In this document: one piece after another, positions 45,066 through 57,500 of the stretch
Numbering within the stretch: position 1 is the stretch's first letter
How the letters are laid out: every line of letters begins with the position of its first letter
Assembly (NCBI GenBank): GCA_032433595.1
Contig: JASWJB010000048.1
Span: forward strand, 117,177-181,176
DNA from: Conoideocrella luteorostrata
Lineage: Eukaryota > Ascomycota > Sordariomycetes > Hypocreales > Clavicipitaceae
DNA length: 64,000 bases
Reading direction: 5' to 3'
Made by a program: the position numbers and the translations under genes
The notes under the pieces: generated by a model
What the model saw: only the letters and a program-made list of their open reading frames with translations
Databases searched by the model: none
Told to the model about the DNA's origin: nothing

Positions 45066-47956
45066 CTACGTAGGAGCCGCAGCATGCGGCTCGGTGCGCA
45101 CGCTTTCGGCTGCCGGGGAAGCCTGGGCTTGACTACTCGATTCATTTGTTTTTTCTTGCTGCGTTTGTGTTGACTGAAGGTGCGGCTGTGCGGTTGTTTC
45201 CTTAGACGATTCCTTAGGCGCCTCGAAAACAGTCTCAAGTGGAGATGCCGTATCGGAGGACTCGACTCCCTCGACAGTCTTGGCCACTTCTTGTGGCACC
45301 TCTTCAGATGATTGGGTTGTCTGGGAGGGTTGAGGTTCTTTCATCTCCGTATGCTCCGTCCGCTTCTCAGTCAAATTCTCCTCCTCTTGATTCTCTCTTT
45401 TGACGTCCAAACTCTTCCCGCGGGACTGTGAAGTGGCACTAAACCCTTGTCTGTCTGCATGAGTATCTGCGGGCGGCGACTTGGTTCGGCGGTGTTCGGC
45501 ATTTTCTTTGGCCTCGCGGTACTTGTTCTTGATCCAACCAATGGGTCCTTTGGCGTCCTCCTTGCCACTGTCCTTTTCACCATCGTGGCTATTTACAAGG
45601 TCGATGGGTTGAGATTCAAAAGCATCTTGTGTGAAGCTTTTGCGAGGTCTGCTACCACCACTACCAACAGTGGTTGTACTTGTTTCGGCCCCGGCATTCG
45701 ACCAGATATTCGCTGGCGAAGTTACCAAAGATCCAGAAGAGCCGCCATTCTCGTCTTTTCTGGTCCTGGATAACCTCCAGCGCTTCTTCTTCTCTTTGTC
45801 CGGAGTTTCCGACTGCACGGCCGTTTGACTCTCGGCAATTTGATCTAGATCAGACCCTTCATTATATGAAGAGTGAATGGACGTAGGTGGCGATTTCTTC
45901 CCTCGTGTATTGTCGTCGGGATGCAAAGAATTATGAGAGACAATTTGCGACGCTCGTGGCGTGGGCTCGGATGAGATATCACTTGACTGGTGTGGAAGTG
46001 ATGGCTTTATCTGCGATGGGGACGTCTCGCTCAGCTCAGTCGACTTCTCCGTCACAGGTGGTAAACCTGTAGAATGCGATTCTGTTGTCGTTGGTTGCAC
46101 TGGGGCAGAACCCACTTGCTCCGAAGCGGGTTGCGTTGATTCCATCGGGTTAGACGATTCAAACGCTGGAGAGGCCGCATTCGAGTGTGGAAGAGAGGTG
46201 TTGGAACTGTGCGCGCTTATATTGATGCCTCCCGGTATCCGCTTCTTCTTCAGCTTGTTTGGTTGTCTCTTTTCATTGCCTTCAGTTGGTGAACGCTGAA
46301 ATAAAGTTTGCAAATTTCTCTCCTTGGCGGGAGCTGGAGTGCCTTCTTGAGGGATTTCCAGTAGCCTTTCTTGACTTGGTCCCGATGCGTGAGTCGTGCC
46401 CATGCGTATACTCGTAGCCCCTACTGAGGCTGGAGCTGGACTTGACCCCTGTGATTCTGGAATCGCCATCACTGGTCTTACGGGTGTCATTGGTTCGAGG
46501 CGGGCTGGAGACTGTTGACCAGGGCTATCAACTTTTCTAAATTTGCTACCCGCCAAAGCCGGAGACTTCTTGGAAGGGACGGTATTGCTTCGCCCCAGAC
46601 CGCCAGTCGAAGAGGTAGCATGTGATGGGCTGTGTGATCTGACGCTCCCTTCACCCCTCGAGTGCTTCGACGACACAGATCGATTACGGCGGACCTGGCC
46701 TTCTTTTCTAACACTGTTTGCACCTGCGCTAGCATTGGACGCAGTCCTAGTGACTCCCTTTGTGGCTGGAGTTGTAGGTGTTCCCGACTCTACTTCCTTC
46801 ATTGTATTCTCATCAGCAGCAGTACCCCGCATTCCGATATGGAAATGATCTTGGTTCTCGATCAAGAAGATCAAGACACATTGGTTCAAGCGATATTCCT
46901 CCGGTGCCATTGCGTGGTTTGGATGGGAGAGCATTCCGGGCTGGAAGATGGCGGCGAGGTTCTGTGAATTCATTCGATTCTCGTCCGATTTCGCGGCGAA
47001 AACTGCGAGCAGGTCGAGGATGTACAAAAGTAGCTGTCTATTCAAAGGCGGGAGTTCCGTAATGAGCTGTTGGTATATCCTGATCGTTGCTTTTCCGTCA
47101 AAGTTGTCAACAAACTGAGGGCCCTCGGCGTCGCCTGACGGCTGTTTTGTCGCCCCTCGCAGGGGGTCGCGGAATTTTTCGTACAAATCCAAAGGCACTA
47201 CGGGCTCGGGTAGATCGTTTAAATATCGACGAAGAACATTGGCGGCGTCATGCACCGTGTATCCGTCCCAAACAAGACCCTTGCCATATCGATCGGGTGA
47301 GTCGAAAACTAGTTTCAGCTCCTTGATTCGTTTCTCTGAGCCGCTCAGTCGAAAAATGCCCTCGACTCCGGTCGCTGCGGCGGGTTGGTCAACGGAATAT
47401 TTTCGAACTTGCTGTAGATCGGAACTCACCTTTCTCTTTGAGGAATACGCCGCACTTCGCCACAACTATGGGAACGTATCCATAAATGTAGCTCTGGGCA
47501 TTCTCATCAATCAGGGATATGGCAACATTAGCATATGTAATGCTTTGTCGCAGCGGAACTCCAAAAATCCCTGGTGGTCGTGTCTCTACTACACGTCATG
47601 TTAAATGTAGTCCAAACAATGCATAATTTGTAATGACAATATGAGCAAAGGTGATATCCGCCGCTTCTGCAAATAATTGAGAAGCCATTTAGCTGGTTTG
47701 TGCAAGGGTCTATACCTAGCTAGACGGGTGGCGCATCTGAGTCACGACAAACTCAATATGCCCGATGCGATTCAAATGAGAAATGAAGTTGACTCTTACC
47801 TGGTGGTTCATGTTGCTGCTGCTTGGATGGCAATTTGAAGCCCTTCCACCACGATTTCAAGTCACGCTTATTTGGCGGCGAAGCAGGGGTGGCTCCATGT
47901 GGTGAGGAATGACGCGATGAATTCGCTTGGTTGGCGGTTGGAATCGGTGACGCCAT
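45066..47956 (-). CDS. RhoGAP domain protein
   Basis: GTPase-activating protein for a Rho-type GTPase, controlling actin or cell-wall signalling. Exons are 47956-47800, 47570-47430 and 47374-45066 (868 residues). After a Ser/Pro-rich start, the RhoGAP domain spans about 55-270: IFGVPLRQSITYANVAISL, YGYVPIVVAKCGVFLKEK, then GVEGIFRLSGSEKRIKEL with the catalytic arginine finger, VHDAANVLRRYLNDLPEPVVP, and NRMNSQNLAAIFQPGMLSHP. This order fits the Sac7/Bag7-like group. The remaining 600 residues are low-complexity, rich in Ser, Thr, Pro, Glu and Gln, and probably unstructured, with basic patches such as KEKKKRWRLSRTRK. Introns 1 and 2 both interrupt the domain or its lead-in and are in phase. 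Confidence 0.9.
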
Positions 47957-50900
47957 CGTGAGGAGGAGCGCGAAAGTATAACAACGAGCAACGTTACAAT
48001 CGCGTTGATTCGCGACGAGTGAGCGACTACGTCAGCCGCCTCACCGGGTCCAGCTTCCGCAACTTCGACGCCGACCAGGCGTGCAACGAGGTTGAGGCGA
48101 TTCCGTAAATACGAGCGGTAGTTGACGCGTTGGTGAGTGGGGGGTCGATCGAAATGCGATGAACAAAGTACTTGCTCAACGCTGGTTGATATATTGCGAC
48201 GAGAGTGGCGAATGCGCTTCGGTTGGACTCGCGATGATGGCGAATGGCGAATGGCGACTGATGTGGGCGGTACTATAGATGCTGCTCTCCTGTGATGGGC
48301 TGAGGCTGGAAAAGCAGAAGAAAAACTCCGAGACCGTTGTCTAACGTCGAACGAGCGGTCGAATGTCGGATGAGTTAATCGAACGCATAGAGAAAAGTGA
48401 GTGCGAGCAGCGGCAGAAACGTGAGCGTAAAGAATCTGAGCAGAAGGAGAGTGAGGTGTTTGGAGGGAGCTGTGGGAGCGGTGATGAAACAAGGCGCGCA
48501 GGGCGGGCAGTTAGTTGAAGTGTGGTTGGCTGGAGCGTGATGAGTGGTGTCTAAGTACTAAGTAGCGTGTAGTGTGTATAGTTTTAGTGCGTGGTGTGCG
48601 TGATGTGGTGTGCTGTGTCCGGCGCCTGGTGGCAATGCCCGGGCGACGTGGACAAGTCTACCGAGTAACGCAGTAGGCTTGGTCGCATTGGCCAAGGTGC
48701 ATCGCATTGGCTAAGTGCTGAGTGCGGTGCTGGGTACGGGCTGAGAGAGGTCTACTACAAGTTTGTGCGGCAGGGGAATGGGTTCCAATGGGAATGGAGC
48801 AGTCAGACCGGGCTGGCAGTTGGGCTTGAGACTCGGCGCAAGCCTCCAATGTAGACTGCACTGCCGATGTAGCGTCATGACGAAGAGTCTCTTTATCATA
48901 AGTACTGCTGCTATGATTTGACAGACATTCGAAAGGGAGAGTGCCAAGGCAAGGGCAGGCCAGCCACACACAAAGGCTCGCAATCGTTTCCGCCCAGCTC
49001 AAGGTCTTACTCTACGTCTACCTTGCGTCTACCTTGTACCGGGCGGTTGTGGCAATGGCTTGTGCAGTGAGATTGGAGACCTTGACCCAAACTTGATTTG
49101 CTATGACGGAATTGTAACTACTTGCAACACGGAGTACAGGGTACCAGCTAAACCGTCGGCCCTGTGGGTTGGAGAGCGCAATAGAGTCTAGTTAGGTAGA
49201 GGCTGGCAGCTGGTGCGAGGTACTCCGTACTCCGTACGAACGAAGGCTATGCAAGCCGCAGTGGGCCTTGATGTGGGCTGGGCATCACTGGAGAGAGGGT
49301 GAGAGAGGCAAGAGAGACCAAAGGCTAGAGGCTAGAAGCCGGGGTAGTAACTGGATGCACAAGCAGTCAGCTAGGTACCTGGTGCACAGGTAATATACGG
49401 CGTACAATGAGGCAGACTGTGAACTTTCAGTCCCGCTAACTCAAGGATCATCCGCTGGGGGGAAGGTCGCGAGAAGAGGCCGACCTGCAGGGATTGACGG
49501 AGTGTACGGAGTATACGGATCTGCATCGACAAAATCCAGTCCAGGCGGTCCAGCAATGGCGGCTGCTGCATCAAACTCGGATAGCTTAACTCTGCACTGC
49601 ATACGGAGTACGGAGTACAGAGTGATCTAATAACTTATCTACTGGAGCCTTTTGGAGTCAAAAGTCTGAGCCGGTCCAGTGTTCCGGCCGTGCCTTGGCT
49701 CCATTTGTGGCGTCCAACTCCCAGTCTGGCGGGGTCGTCTGCGTTTTCGTCGCAGGGCAGAGGAGCTTGGTGCTGCATACAGCGCATTGAAGGCCTAATA
49801 ATAGCCAAACTATCAGCTTGACTTTTTGCTCGGCAGCCGACTTCATAATCTGCAGACACATGCATCATAATGGGTCACGGAGCTCCGCAACATCTAGACT
49901 AAAGCGTCATACAATACGAGGCATTCACGTCTTGCCAAGCTCGTGGGGGCGCCGGTGACGAAAGCCTAGACGAAAAGGGCGAATGCGGCTCCAATAAATG
50001 ACAAGGCATCGCAGGGAACAGGAGCGTTCCAATTAGCTACTGTTTGGTGTTAGTATCATGATATTGTGTTTTGTTACTTGCTGCGCAAGGACAAAAAGAG
50101 GAAGAAAGAAAACATGTAGTTTTCCTATATACTCCGTACTCTGTGGATTATCATGAGGCAGATCGCGTCAAGCACTTCTTGAATCGGTCGAAACACATCC
50201 ACTATTGCGTTGATGCGTTGATGCTGCCTCACTGGTAGCTAGTAGGAACGTGGTGTTTGGTAGTGTTCTGATGATGGCATCATGAAAGTCGAGGGGTATT
50301 TTCGCTCGCTGGGAAGGAACGGCTGATAGTTTCGTCAGCTTCCCCTCCTAGTGCAATTTCACGACCACGATTCATGCCTGGGAGCGATTGATACGGCATT
50401 CGTTTGCAACTCAACAAGGCACGAGGGGACAAAACTGGTCGATGTTGGTCGAATCCAACAATAGAGTTTCACAAATTCCAGCACTGACCCGCAAATCCGT
50501 CTGCAAAATGCACCCCCGTCCACCCGCCCACCGCAAAGTAACACTTTGACACTCTCATCATGATCTCTGAATTCGGCGGTTCAAAAATGACATTGACCCA
50601 GGAGTGTTTCCACATTGTGGACCATTGTAAGCTCCGCATATGCGCATGAAGATAAGACTAAGAAACAATTGTGTCGGCACAGCTCCAGCATCGCTTCCTT
50701 GACCAGAACCGTTTCCAAATTTGGATCCGACAGGGATTTGCTGTCTATCATGTCGCTGTGCGCTCCCCCAGACACGCAGATGCGCAGCAGATCCGACGAC
50801 CGACGGAACCCTACGGAACCCTGAAGATCAGCAATATCGGTCAGCCAGTCAACAGTGAGCTTGCGGCTGCATTGTTGGCCCGATGGAAGCATCCGTTGAT

Positions 50901-53387
50901 CCCGCCCAGCTCAATGTGGGGAAGAGAGATCATCAATCATCCCTCCTTCGCCACTATAGAGCTGCGATTTCTGCAATGGCAAGGAGGTCAAGGCACACCT
51001 TGCACTCTGCTGGCAGTCCATCAAGTGGTGCGTCCAAATCGCGAGAGGAAGACGTCACCAGAGTAGCTAGAGCTAAAAGTCTTTGGTTCGTCAAACGCCC
51101 AGCCTACTCTTACCAACAGCCACCCAGCATGAACGTTTTATGGATTAAGAGGGCATGTGGCGAAACAAACGAGGTTCCTGGAATATCAGAGAGGGTCATT
51201 CGAGTGTTCCTTGGAAACTAATACGGGGACTGCCTTGAGATGGGCGGCTGAAGTCGCGTGCAGAGGAACTCCTCCTCCCTGGCCAGTCAGAGTAACAAGG
51301 TGATATGCAAATGTGACGAGGCCTTGTTAACGGCCAGGCTGCAGCATCACAAAAAACACGAGTAAACATGAATCTGTACAAGAATTAAAAATAATAAACA
51401 ATAAAAAGGAAGAGGGGAAGGAAGCTCTTCCCGCTCAGGTTTCTATCATCCGTCTACCCCGACAACATCTTGTAACCTTACCACTGCACTCCCGGCATGG
51501 ATGCGCTCTCGAGACATGTGAAGCTAGACCCGAAGTGTTTGAAGCAACATTAGATGCTTCAGAAATTACACCACTTGAGCCAGGTTTATCGAATTCACTT
51601 CATCGCAGACTATAACGAGGCTCAGTAGCCGGAACGCGTTCGACTACATCGCAGTGGTTGTTCAAAGCCTAGGTAGCATCAGACATGACAACTATGACGG
51701 ATCCAGATATCATGAAAGTATTCCCAAAAACCTGCGAGCCACCTCGACAAAGTATTTGATCTTCGTTAAACGGATGTTTTAGATACGCTCGTTAGTAACC
51801 TGATTCCACGACATGGAGGAGCTATTAGCAACTTAACCCGGACGACCCTAGGCTTAGAGCCTGATCATCATCCTTCAGATCAACGTGAAAATCCCCTCCG
51901 GTTTCCATTTCTTATGTTGGAAGCCAAGCCGGGGACATAGGAAAGGGATTGAATTCTATCCAGATACAGTCTTGCTTGCCATCAAAATGTTTCTCGATGG
52001 CCATAATAAACTACGAATTACTGCGGCAACGCGAACAAAATGGCAATTTGGGCTGATGGTGTAGCATTTTTATTAGAAACGAAGCGATTGGCTGGTATCT
52101 TTAGTCTTTCTGTAGCCTAGCAAGCTGAAAGATCACACAATAGGCAATATCAACTATTAGTAGGTTACGTGAAGCGAGATTTCTGCGACATCATATGCTC
52201 ATATCGCGCAGCTAGTGGTTAGTGTTTGGCAAGGCTCTATTTTACAACGCGAAAACACCTGGAAGCTATTGCATTTGATGGACTTCATATTTGATTGGGC
52301 GCGAGACATTAACCGGACAGACAGTATTACAGAACTTGGAGCTATAGCTTCTGAAGCAAGCGACGCCGAAACAGTAACTCTCAACGACAGCGGTATACAC
52401 TCTTCGCATCCAGACATTGAAGATAATCAAGCAAAGAAACAATACACACGAACTGAGTAACATCGAAACCAAACTGATGGTAGAGCAGTGGAATTCGTTG
52501 GCAGCTTGCCACAGCCGCTTCTAAGCGAAATGCTCTCAGTTCATTCTACAACCTCTCGGATTCATGTGCATCGGTCCACTGAGCGTCCACTGAAGAGGTC
52601 ATATTGCATAAGCAAATATTGAAAATTCCCCGATTAGATGAAATACATGCCCGTTGAAACAAAATAGAACCGAATTCTCAAACACATTGTTGTGAATATT
52701 TGGCATAGATGATCCTCACAGCCCCCTCCCCCCGGCCACCGTGAACCCGCGATGGAAACAGAAATGGGATGATTTCGTTATATGGCTAAAAAGTGTACAG
52801 TCATTGCACAGGATAAGCGGGAACTGATGAAATATCTCTCTTCAAGCCATAGAATCCACATTGGGCTCCAGAAACCGCATCAGCCTGGCCATCAGACTAT
52901 TTCACACTTTTACTTGAAAACCTGGGAGCATTGTATAGCAAGGCGTTCATGGATTCCAGTGTTCAGCACTCTACCAAGCTATGGTCGAAACGGGCCACTC
53001 AGAAGGCCCACAGCTCCTGCACAAATATAACGTCGGGATTGTTGCGATTTCCATCGTCTTCCAACATCTGAGCATGCAAGACTCCAATGCGCAGGACATA
53101 ACAAAATGCGCAGCAGATATCTTGCAAGGGTCTGTCGTCATTCAGCAGCAGGATCCTCGACGCGTTGAGTTTCTCGTCAGATGGATGATTGCAGACCCAC
53201 CGATAAGAAACCGCACCCCACTTATCCGCTTATCGCCCATTATCGCCCAAACCCATCCATCACCTCTAGTTACAAGCTTCCCTCCGTCCAGCGATACGAA
53301 ATTTCATCGTCATCAGGAGACTCCCTCATACCTATCCACCTCCCAACCACACATCCAATTCATCACACCCAAACACCTCCTCCCATC
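47957..53387. other. gene-poor region, 5.4 kb, with a decayed pseudogene
   Basis: No intact gene was recognised. The first 0.5-1 kb should contain the RhoGAP promoter and leader. TACGGAGTAC/GTACTCCGTA copies cluster at 49131, 49220-49237, 49500, 49602-49618 and 50130. A pseudogene lies at about 51560-52460. A minus-strand frame at 50581-50892 is open but unmatched. Confidence 0.5.
51560..52460 (+). pseudogene. decayed remnant of a fungal LEAK-motif protein (nuclease-like family)
   Basis: In one plus-strand frame, sequence coding for LLAIKMFLDGHNKLRITAAT, TRTKWQFGLMV, KRSDWLVSLVFL and VVSVWQGSILQRENTWKLLH plus LMDFIFDWARDINR can be read through at least six stops (for example at 52062 and 52074). 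The pieces resemble fungal hypothetical proteins that carry an LEAK motif followed by a Gln-rich helix, a W-x-F-G strand and a DY/DFIFDWARDIYR helix. Just upstream, at about 51910, MLEAKPG is present but in a shifted frame, so there are frameshifts as well as stops. Many stops could come from C-to-T or G-to-A changes, as in RIP. The exact family is not certain. The last 82 codons (52215-52460) are open. Confidence 0.55.
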
Positions 53388-53804
53388 ATGGACATGTACG
53401 TCGCCCACCCCTATCCCACCTACGTCTTCAATTCTAACGCAACGCAACGCAACGCAGGTTAACACAGGCCGAGCAGCGCACGCTAGAGCAGCGCATGCAA
53501 AAGCGTCAAGTCAAGGAGTTCATGGGTGTACGTTTCCCCCCTCTTCAGCCACGGACTATATAACACAGAGGTGCCGGCCTGTTACTAACTTGACGCCCGG
53601 CCCTCCCCTTCTCAGGCCTTTGGTGGCCTCGTAGAGCACTGCTTCACCTCCTGCGTAGACGACTTCACCTCCAAGGCCGTCTCGACCCGCGAAAACGGCT
53701 GCGTTAACCGCTGCGTGCTGAAGTGGATGGCCACCCAGCAGCGCGTGAGCGATAGATTTCAAGAGCATAACGCCCAACTCACGCAGCAGATGCAGAACAA
53801 GTAA
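53388..53804 (+). CDS. TIM9: mitochondrial import inner membrane translocase subunit TIM9
   Basis: Small intermembrane-space chaperone that, with Tim10, escorts carrier proteins to the TIM22 complex. Three exons, 53388-53395, 53458-53527 and 53616-53804, give 88 residues. The 8-nt first exon holds only ATG GAC AT. The body is LTQAEQRTLEQRMQKRQVKEF, then GLVEHCFTSCVDDFTSKAVS and ENGCVNRCVLKWMATQQRVSDRFQ. The twin CX3C motifs (CFTSC and CVNRC) are complete, and the family's usual length is 80-95. The donor of intron 2 is GTACGT after GGT, which keeps phase 0; the GT two bases upstream would break the frame. No presequence is needed for this family. Confidence 0.93.
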
Positions 53805-54516
53805 ACACGTCAGACGGGTCACGGCGCAACTTGCCAAAGGAATCGAAATCGTCAGGATGGCGTGTAGACGATTCGAAGCAAAAGGGGAAAAGGCGCGACA
53901 CTTGGGTTAAATACAGACGCAGTTTTGCAAGACGAGCTCGACATGGTGGTGACTGCGATTAAAAGAATTTGGAAGGATTGATTTATGACGACAAATCTCC
54001 ATGTGTACGATATCAGTGATAGGTAGTAGGATTGATTCTCCTAGGAGCAAGGAGCGGGAATCATTGCATAGGAAGTGGACGACTCATTGTATTGGATGGC
54101 GTGTGCTTATATGGAGTCAAACGAAGCTTGCAGGATGAGAGGGAACGTGTATTATCATCATCAACTTCTTAGTGTTGGAATAGTCACAACAATCAAACCA
54201 AGTCACTACAAGGCATGTCCAAAGGTTTTGCTTCATAGCGACGAGTATGACTAATCTCCACCACCCACTCTATTTCACCACTATGTTGAAACACTAAATA
54301 CACGCTGTTCACAACACAACTTTGTTCTTACACGACAAATGCGGCCCATTTTATTCCAACGCCTGGTCCCAGTACGGTGTATCCCGCCATCTATCAAAAT
54401 GTTTTCTTCACTTCCGAGAAGCTTCATCTTTCCCCAGGCAAACCCAAAAAGGAAAAAAAGAAGAAGCACCAACAGAACTGCTCTGCCACCTAGTCCAATA
54501 GAGCGTCATTGTTTTC
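53805..54516. other. convergent 3' region of TIM9 and NUP188
   Basis: About 700 bp of 3' UTR and terminator sequence. No gene was recognised. AG-rich aaaaaggaaaaaaagaagaagc lies near 54448-54469, close to the NUP188 stop. Confidence 0.5.
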
Positions 54517-57500
54517 TTAATTCTCAAGTTCCTCGCTCAACACATCCCTCACTGTCTCGAGCTGCGATACAAGCTTCTCCTCCAGCACGTTTTCACTGCC
54601 GCCCGCAATTCCTAGTTCTCTTCGAGTATTTCTCCATTCTGTCTCGCGGGACCCCAAAGGCAATAGGCGTTCCTTGAGCAATCGTTTGCTTGAAAGCCAG
54701 AACTCAACATTCTCCAACACTGCTGTAGCGTCCCACCCGACGGCGGGAATATCCCGATTGTTGTTGGCTCGTAGTGCTGAGAGTACCCTTGTCAGCAGTG
54801 CCAAAGAATGTATTTCGGACGTTGCTAGCAGCGTTAGATACTGTGACGAAGACTCTGACTTTGTGCGAGAAGCTCCGGGTGCCTCGAAACGATCCACGCT
54901 GGCCTCGAGCAGGTGAGAAAATTGATTCAGCACGTATGTTATTTCGGAAGCGAGTGTAGCGCCAAGCGCTGCTAGTAAATTGAGCATCAGCGGTAAGAAA
55001 CCTTTTACCCAGATAGCATAAGACCTCTGCGCGACTGGCGTGTCTGCATAAGGTGAGACGGTGGATCTCAGCATGTATTTCGACAAATTCGCTGACAGCA
55101 GGCTGCCGAGAACACCGTCACAAGCTAGCTGCTCAGCAACAAGAGGTAGTGTTGAGAGCTCCAACAGGAACAAGATGCTCAGTTCGCCGTAAACGGGGTC
55201 GCCTTGTTGCAGTAGCTTATCTGCCCACGAGAATAGAGACGTAGCAGCATTAACGGCGTCATGCGCAGCCATAATGTTCAAGATTTGTGTCTGCGACTGG
55301 TCCATATTCGGCAAGCTCAGGCAGGCCTGCAGGATTGCGGTCAACAGGGCCAGATCCTCAGGGAAAATATCAGGGTCATTGTCATGAATGAGGCTCACAA
55401 GCGAGCGGAAACCCCTTCCTACAACATGATCTAGAATGTTGAGGACTGTTTGTGTTACGCTAACAGTTGAACCGCCGAGGTCTACTGCCGACTCAGAAAC
55501 GCCTTTGTTGCCAGAAAGATGATATGATCTCAGCGTGACAAAAAGCGACTTTAGTAGTATGCGATAATAAGGGATAGAATTCTTGCCAAATGGCTCTTCA
55601 ACGCCTTGAATCGTTCCAACCAGAGTACCTAGCAGTTGATTGATATCCTGGACGGCAACGGACAATTTAGCAAGCCGTTGGACTAATACCAGCGCTAAAC
55701 CTGCCCGAGCATCGATAAGTTTGACAAAGATGCTTTCAGGGCCAGGCGCACCTTGATTTGCGTTTAGGCACTGCTGTGCAACCTGGAGCATTTGCTTCGC
55801 TACCGTTTCATTATCCGGTAGACTTGTACTTAACTCAACAAGTAAGAATTCCCAAGCATGAAACAGAGCCTAGTGAAAGATGTGAGTCAGCGGTTCCCAC
55901 AAGTGATACGCAGTTTTCAAGCCGGTACTTACTATTTGGGCGTCAACCAGTGATAAGTTTGCGTTTGCTAGCTCCATTTCGTTCTTGAACCCATTGTCCT
56001 TTCGTCCAAGCCAGCCCGGATCGAAGCTCAACATGTCGTCAGCACGCTCTACGTCGTAGTAGTAGTTCTTGCCCAGCTGCCGAGGCTCCAGAAGTGTCCG
56101 TTTGAAGTTGTCTAGTGAGCATCCAGCATACTTGTTCGCAAAGTTCTTGGCAAAGTTGTTGTGCAATGACTTGTTATACCCGGTCACCTCCACTCCGTCA
56201 CGTAGATAATAATCCAGGTCGGAGACAAGACTCTTAGCTAATGCGTCCGAGCCACCTTGATGTCTCGAGTGGTACAGTTGCATTGCCAGAGTCTCAGCAA
56301 TATATGCTGCTATTCTAGCATCAATGCTCGTTCGGATAGCATCTGACTTGACAGTCAAATGAGACGGTTTAAGATCGCGTACATAAGCCCGTAAACCGTC
56401 AATATATGAAGTATCTTTGAGAAGGGTGAAAACTGTCCATGGCCAGTAATTTTGAGCGGAAGCAACGAAGTCCAAGATGGCCAGAGACTCTTTTGACTCT
56501 AGGTCCTTCAGCTTTCTTAGCTTACCGAGTGCGGTGGCAAAGACCGAGTCAGCAGACAGCTCGCTCTTCTTGATTTCTTGCTTCATGGCCTCCCTGGGGG
56601 TTTGTCCAGTGAGAAGGCAGTTCGACATCCATTGTTGTCTGTTGCGGAGGATAGAGGAAAAGAACTTCCACGTAGCGCCCACTTCTAATGTCAAATTGAA
56701 AGGTCTACCTAGGTGCGCCAACAATTGTAGGAAAGACTTGGAAACCTGAGGTCCTAGATATCCGAGGAGGGACGGCGGCTCCGAGTCTTCAGATCCTGCA
56801 TTGATAACAAGCGCCTCCAGTAACTCAATTGACCCGGCTCTGAACATGTCGGAGACAGCACACAAACGGGCAAGAAGTGTGGAACTTTTGAAGAGATTGG
56901 TTTCAACCATGGTAGAAGACTTGTCCAAATAACTCGCAGCCCTAAGGAGAGTGGCGGAGAATCGCAGGATTGAGTTGGCTTGACGGCGAGCGATTGTGCC
57001 TCGAGTAGGATACAGAGTCGACTCGGCCATCGTGAATGTCGTAATTAATGAGGAGAGAATGGGCTGGAACCGAAGCGTTCCGCTTGTTGGAGTCATGAAA
57101 CAGTCGACAATATACGAAGCTGCAGGCCTTAAGCAAGATATTAGGCCATCAGACGTAGGTGACTCGCCCATGCTATAGCTGTACACAATCAGCTTGTTCA
57201 GCACAGGGGTAACGCTGTTCAATAATAATAAACGGCTGATATCCGTGTCGAATCGCCACGTAGATGTGCTCTCAAAGACATCGACTGAAGCATGTGCTAT
57301 AGACGTGCTCACTTTAGTCAGCACTTTGTCTGCAGTTCCAAGCCAAGGATTCATCTCCGCCTTTGGTCTAGTAGCAAGTTTGTTTCCAGCACGACGCTGA
57401 ACAGCCGAGCCCATAGCTGTGTCAATCAGTCCAGAAAACAACAAAAGTGACGAGTTCAGAAACTCAAATCTCTCCGAGACCAAGTCAAGGTTGCCGGTGA

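Noticed and set aside
50581..51066. Overlapping frames on both strands near 50.6-51.1 kb
   Set aside because: No recognisable motif on either strand; kept as spacer.
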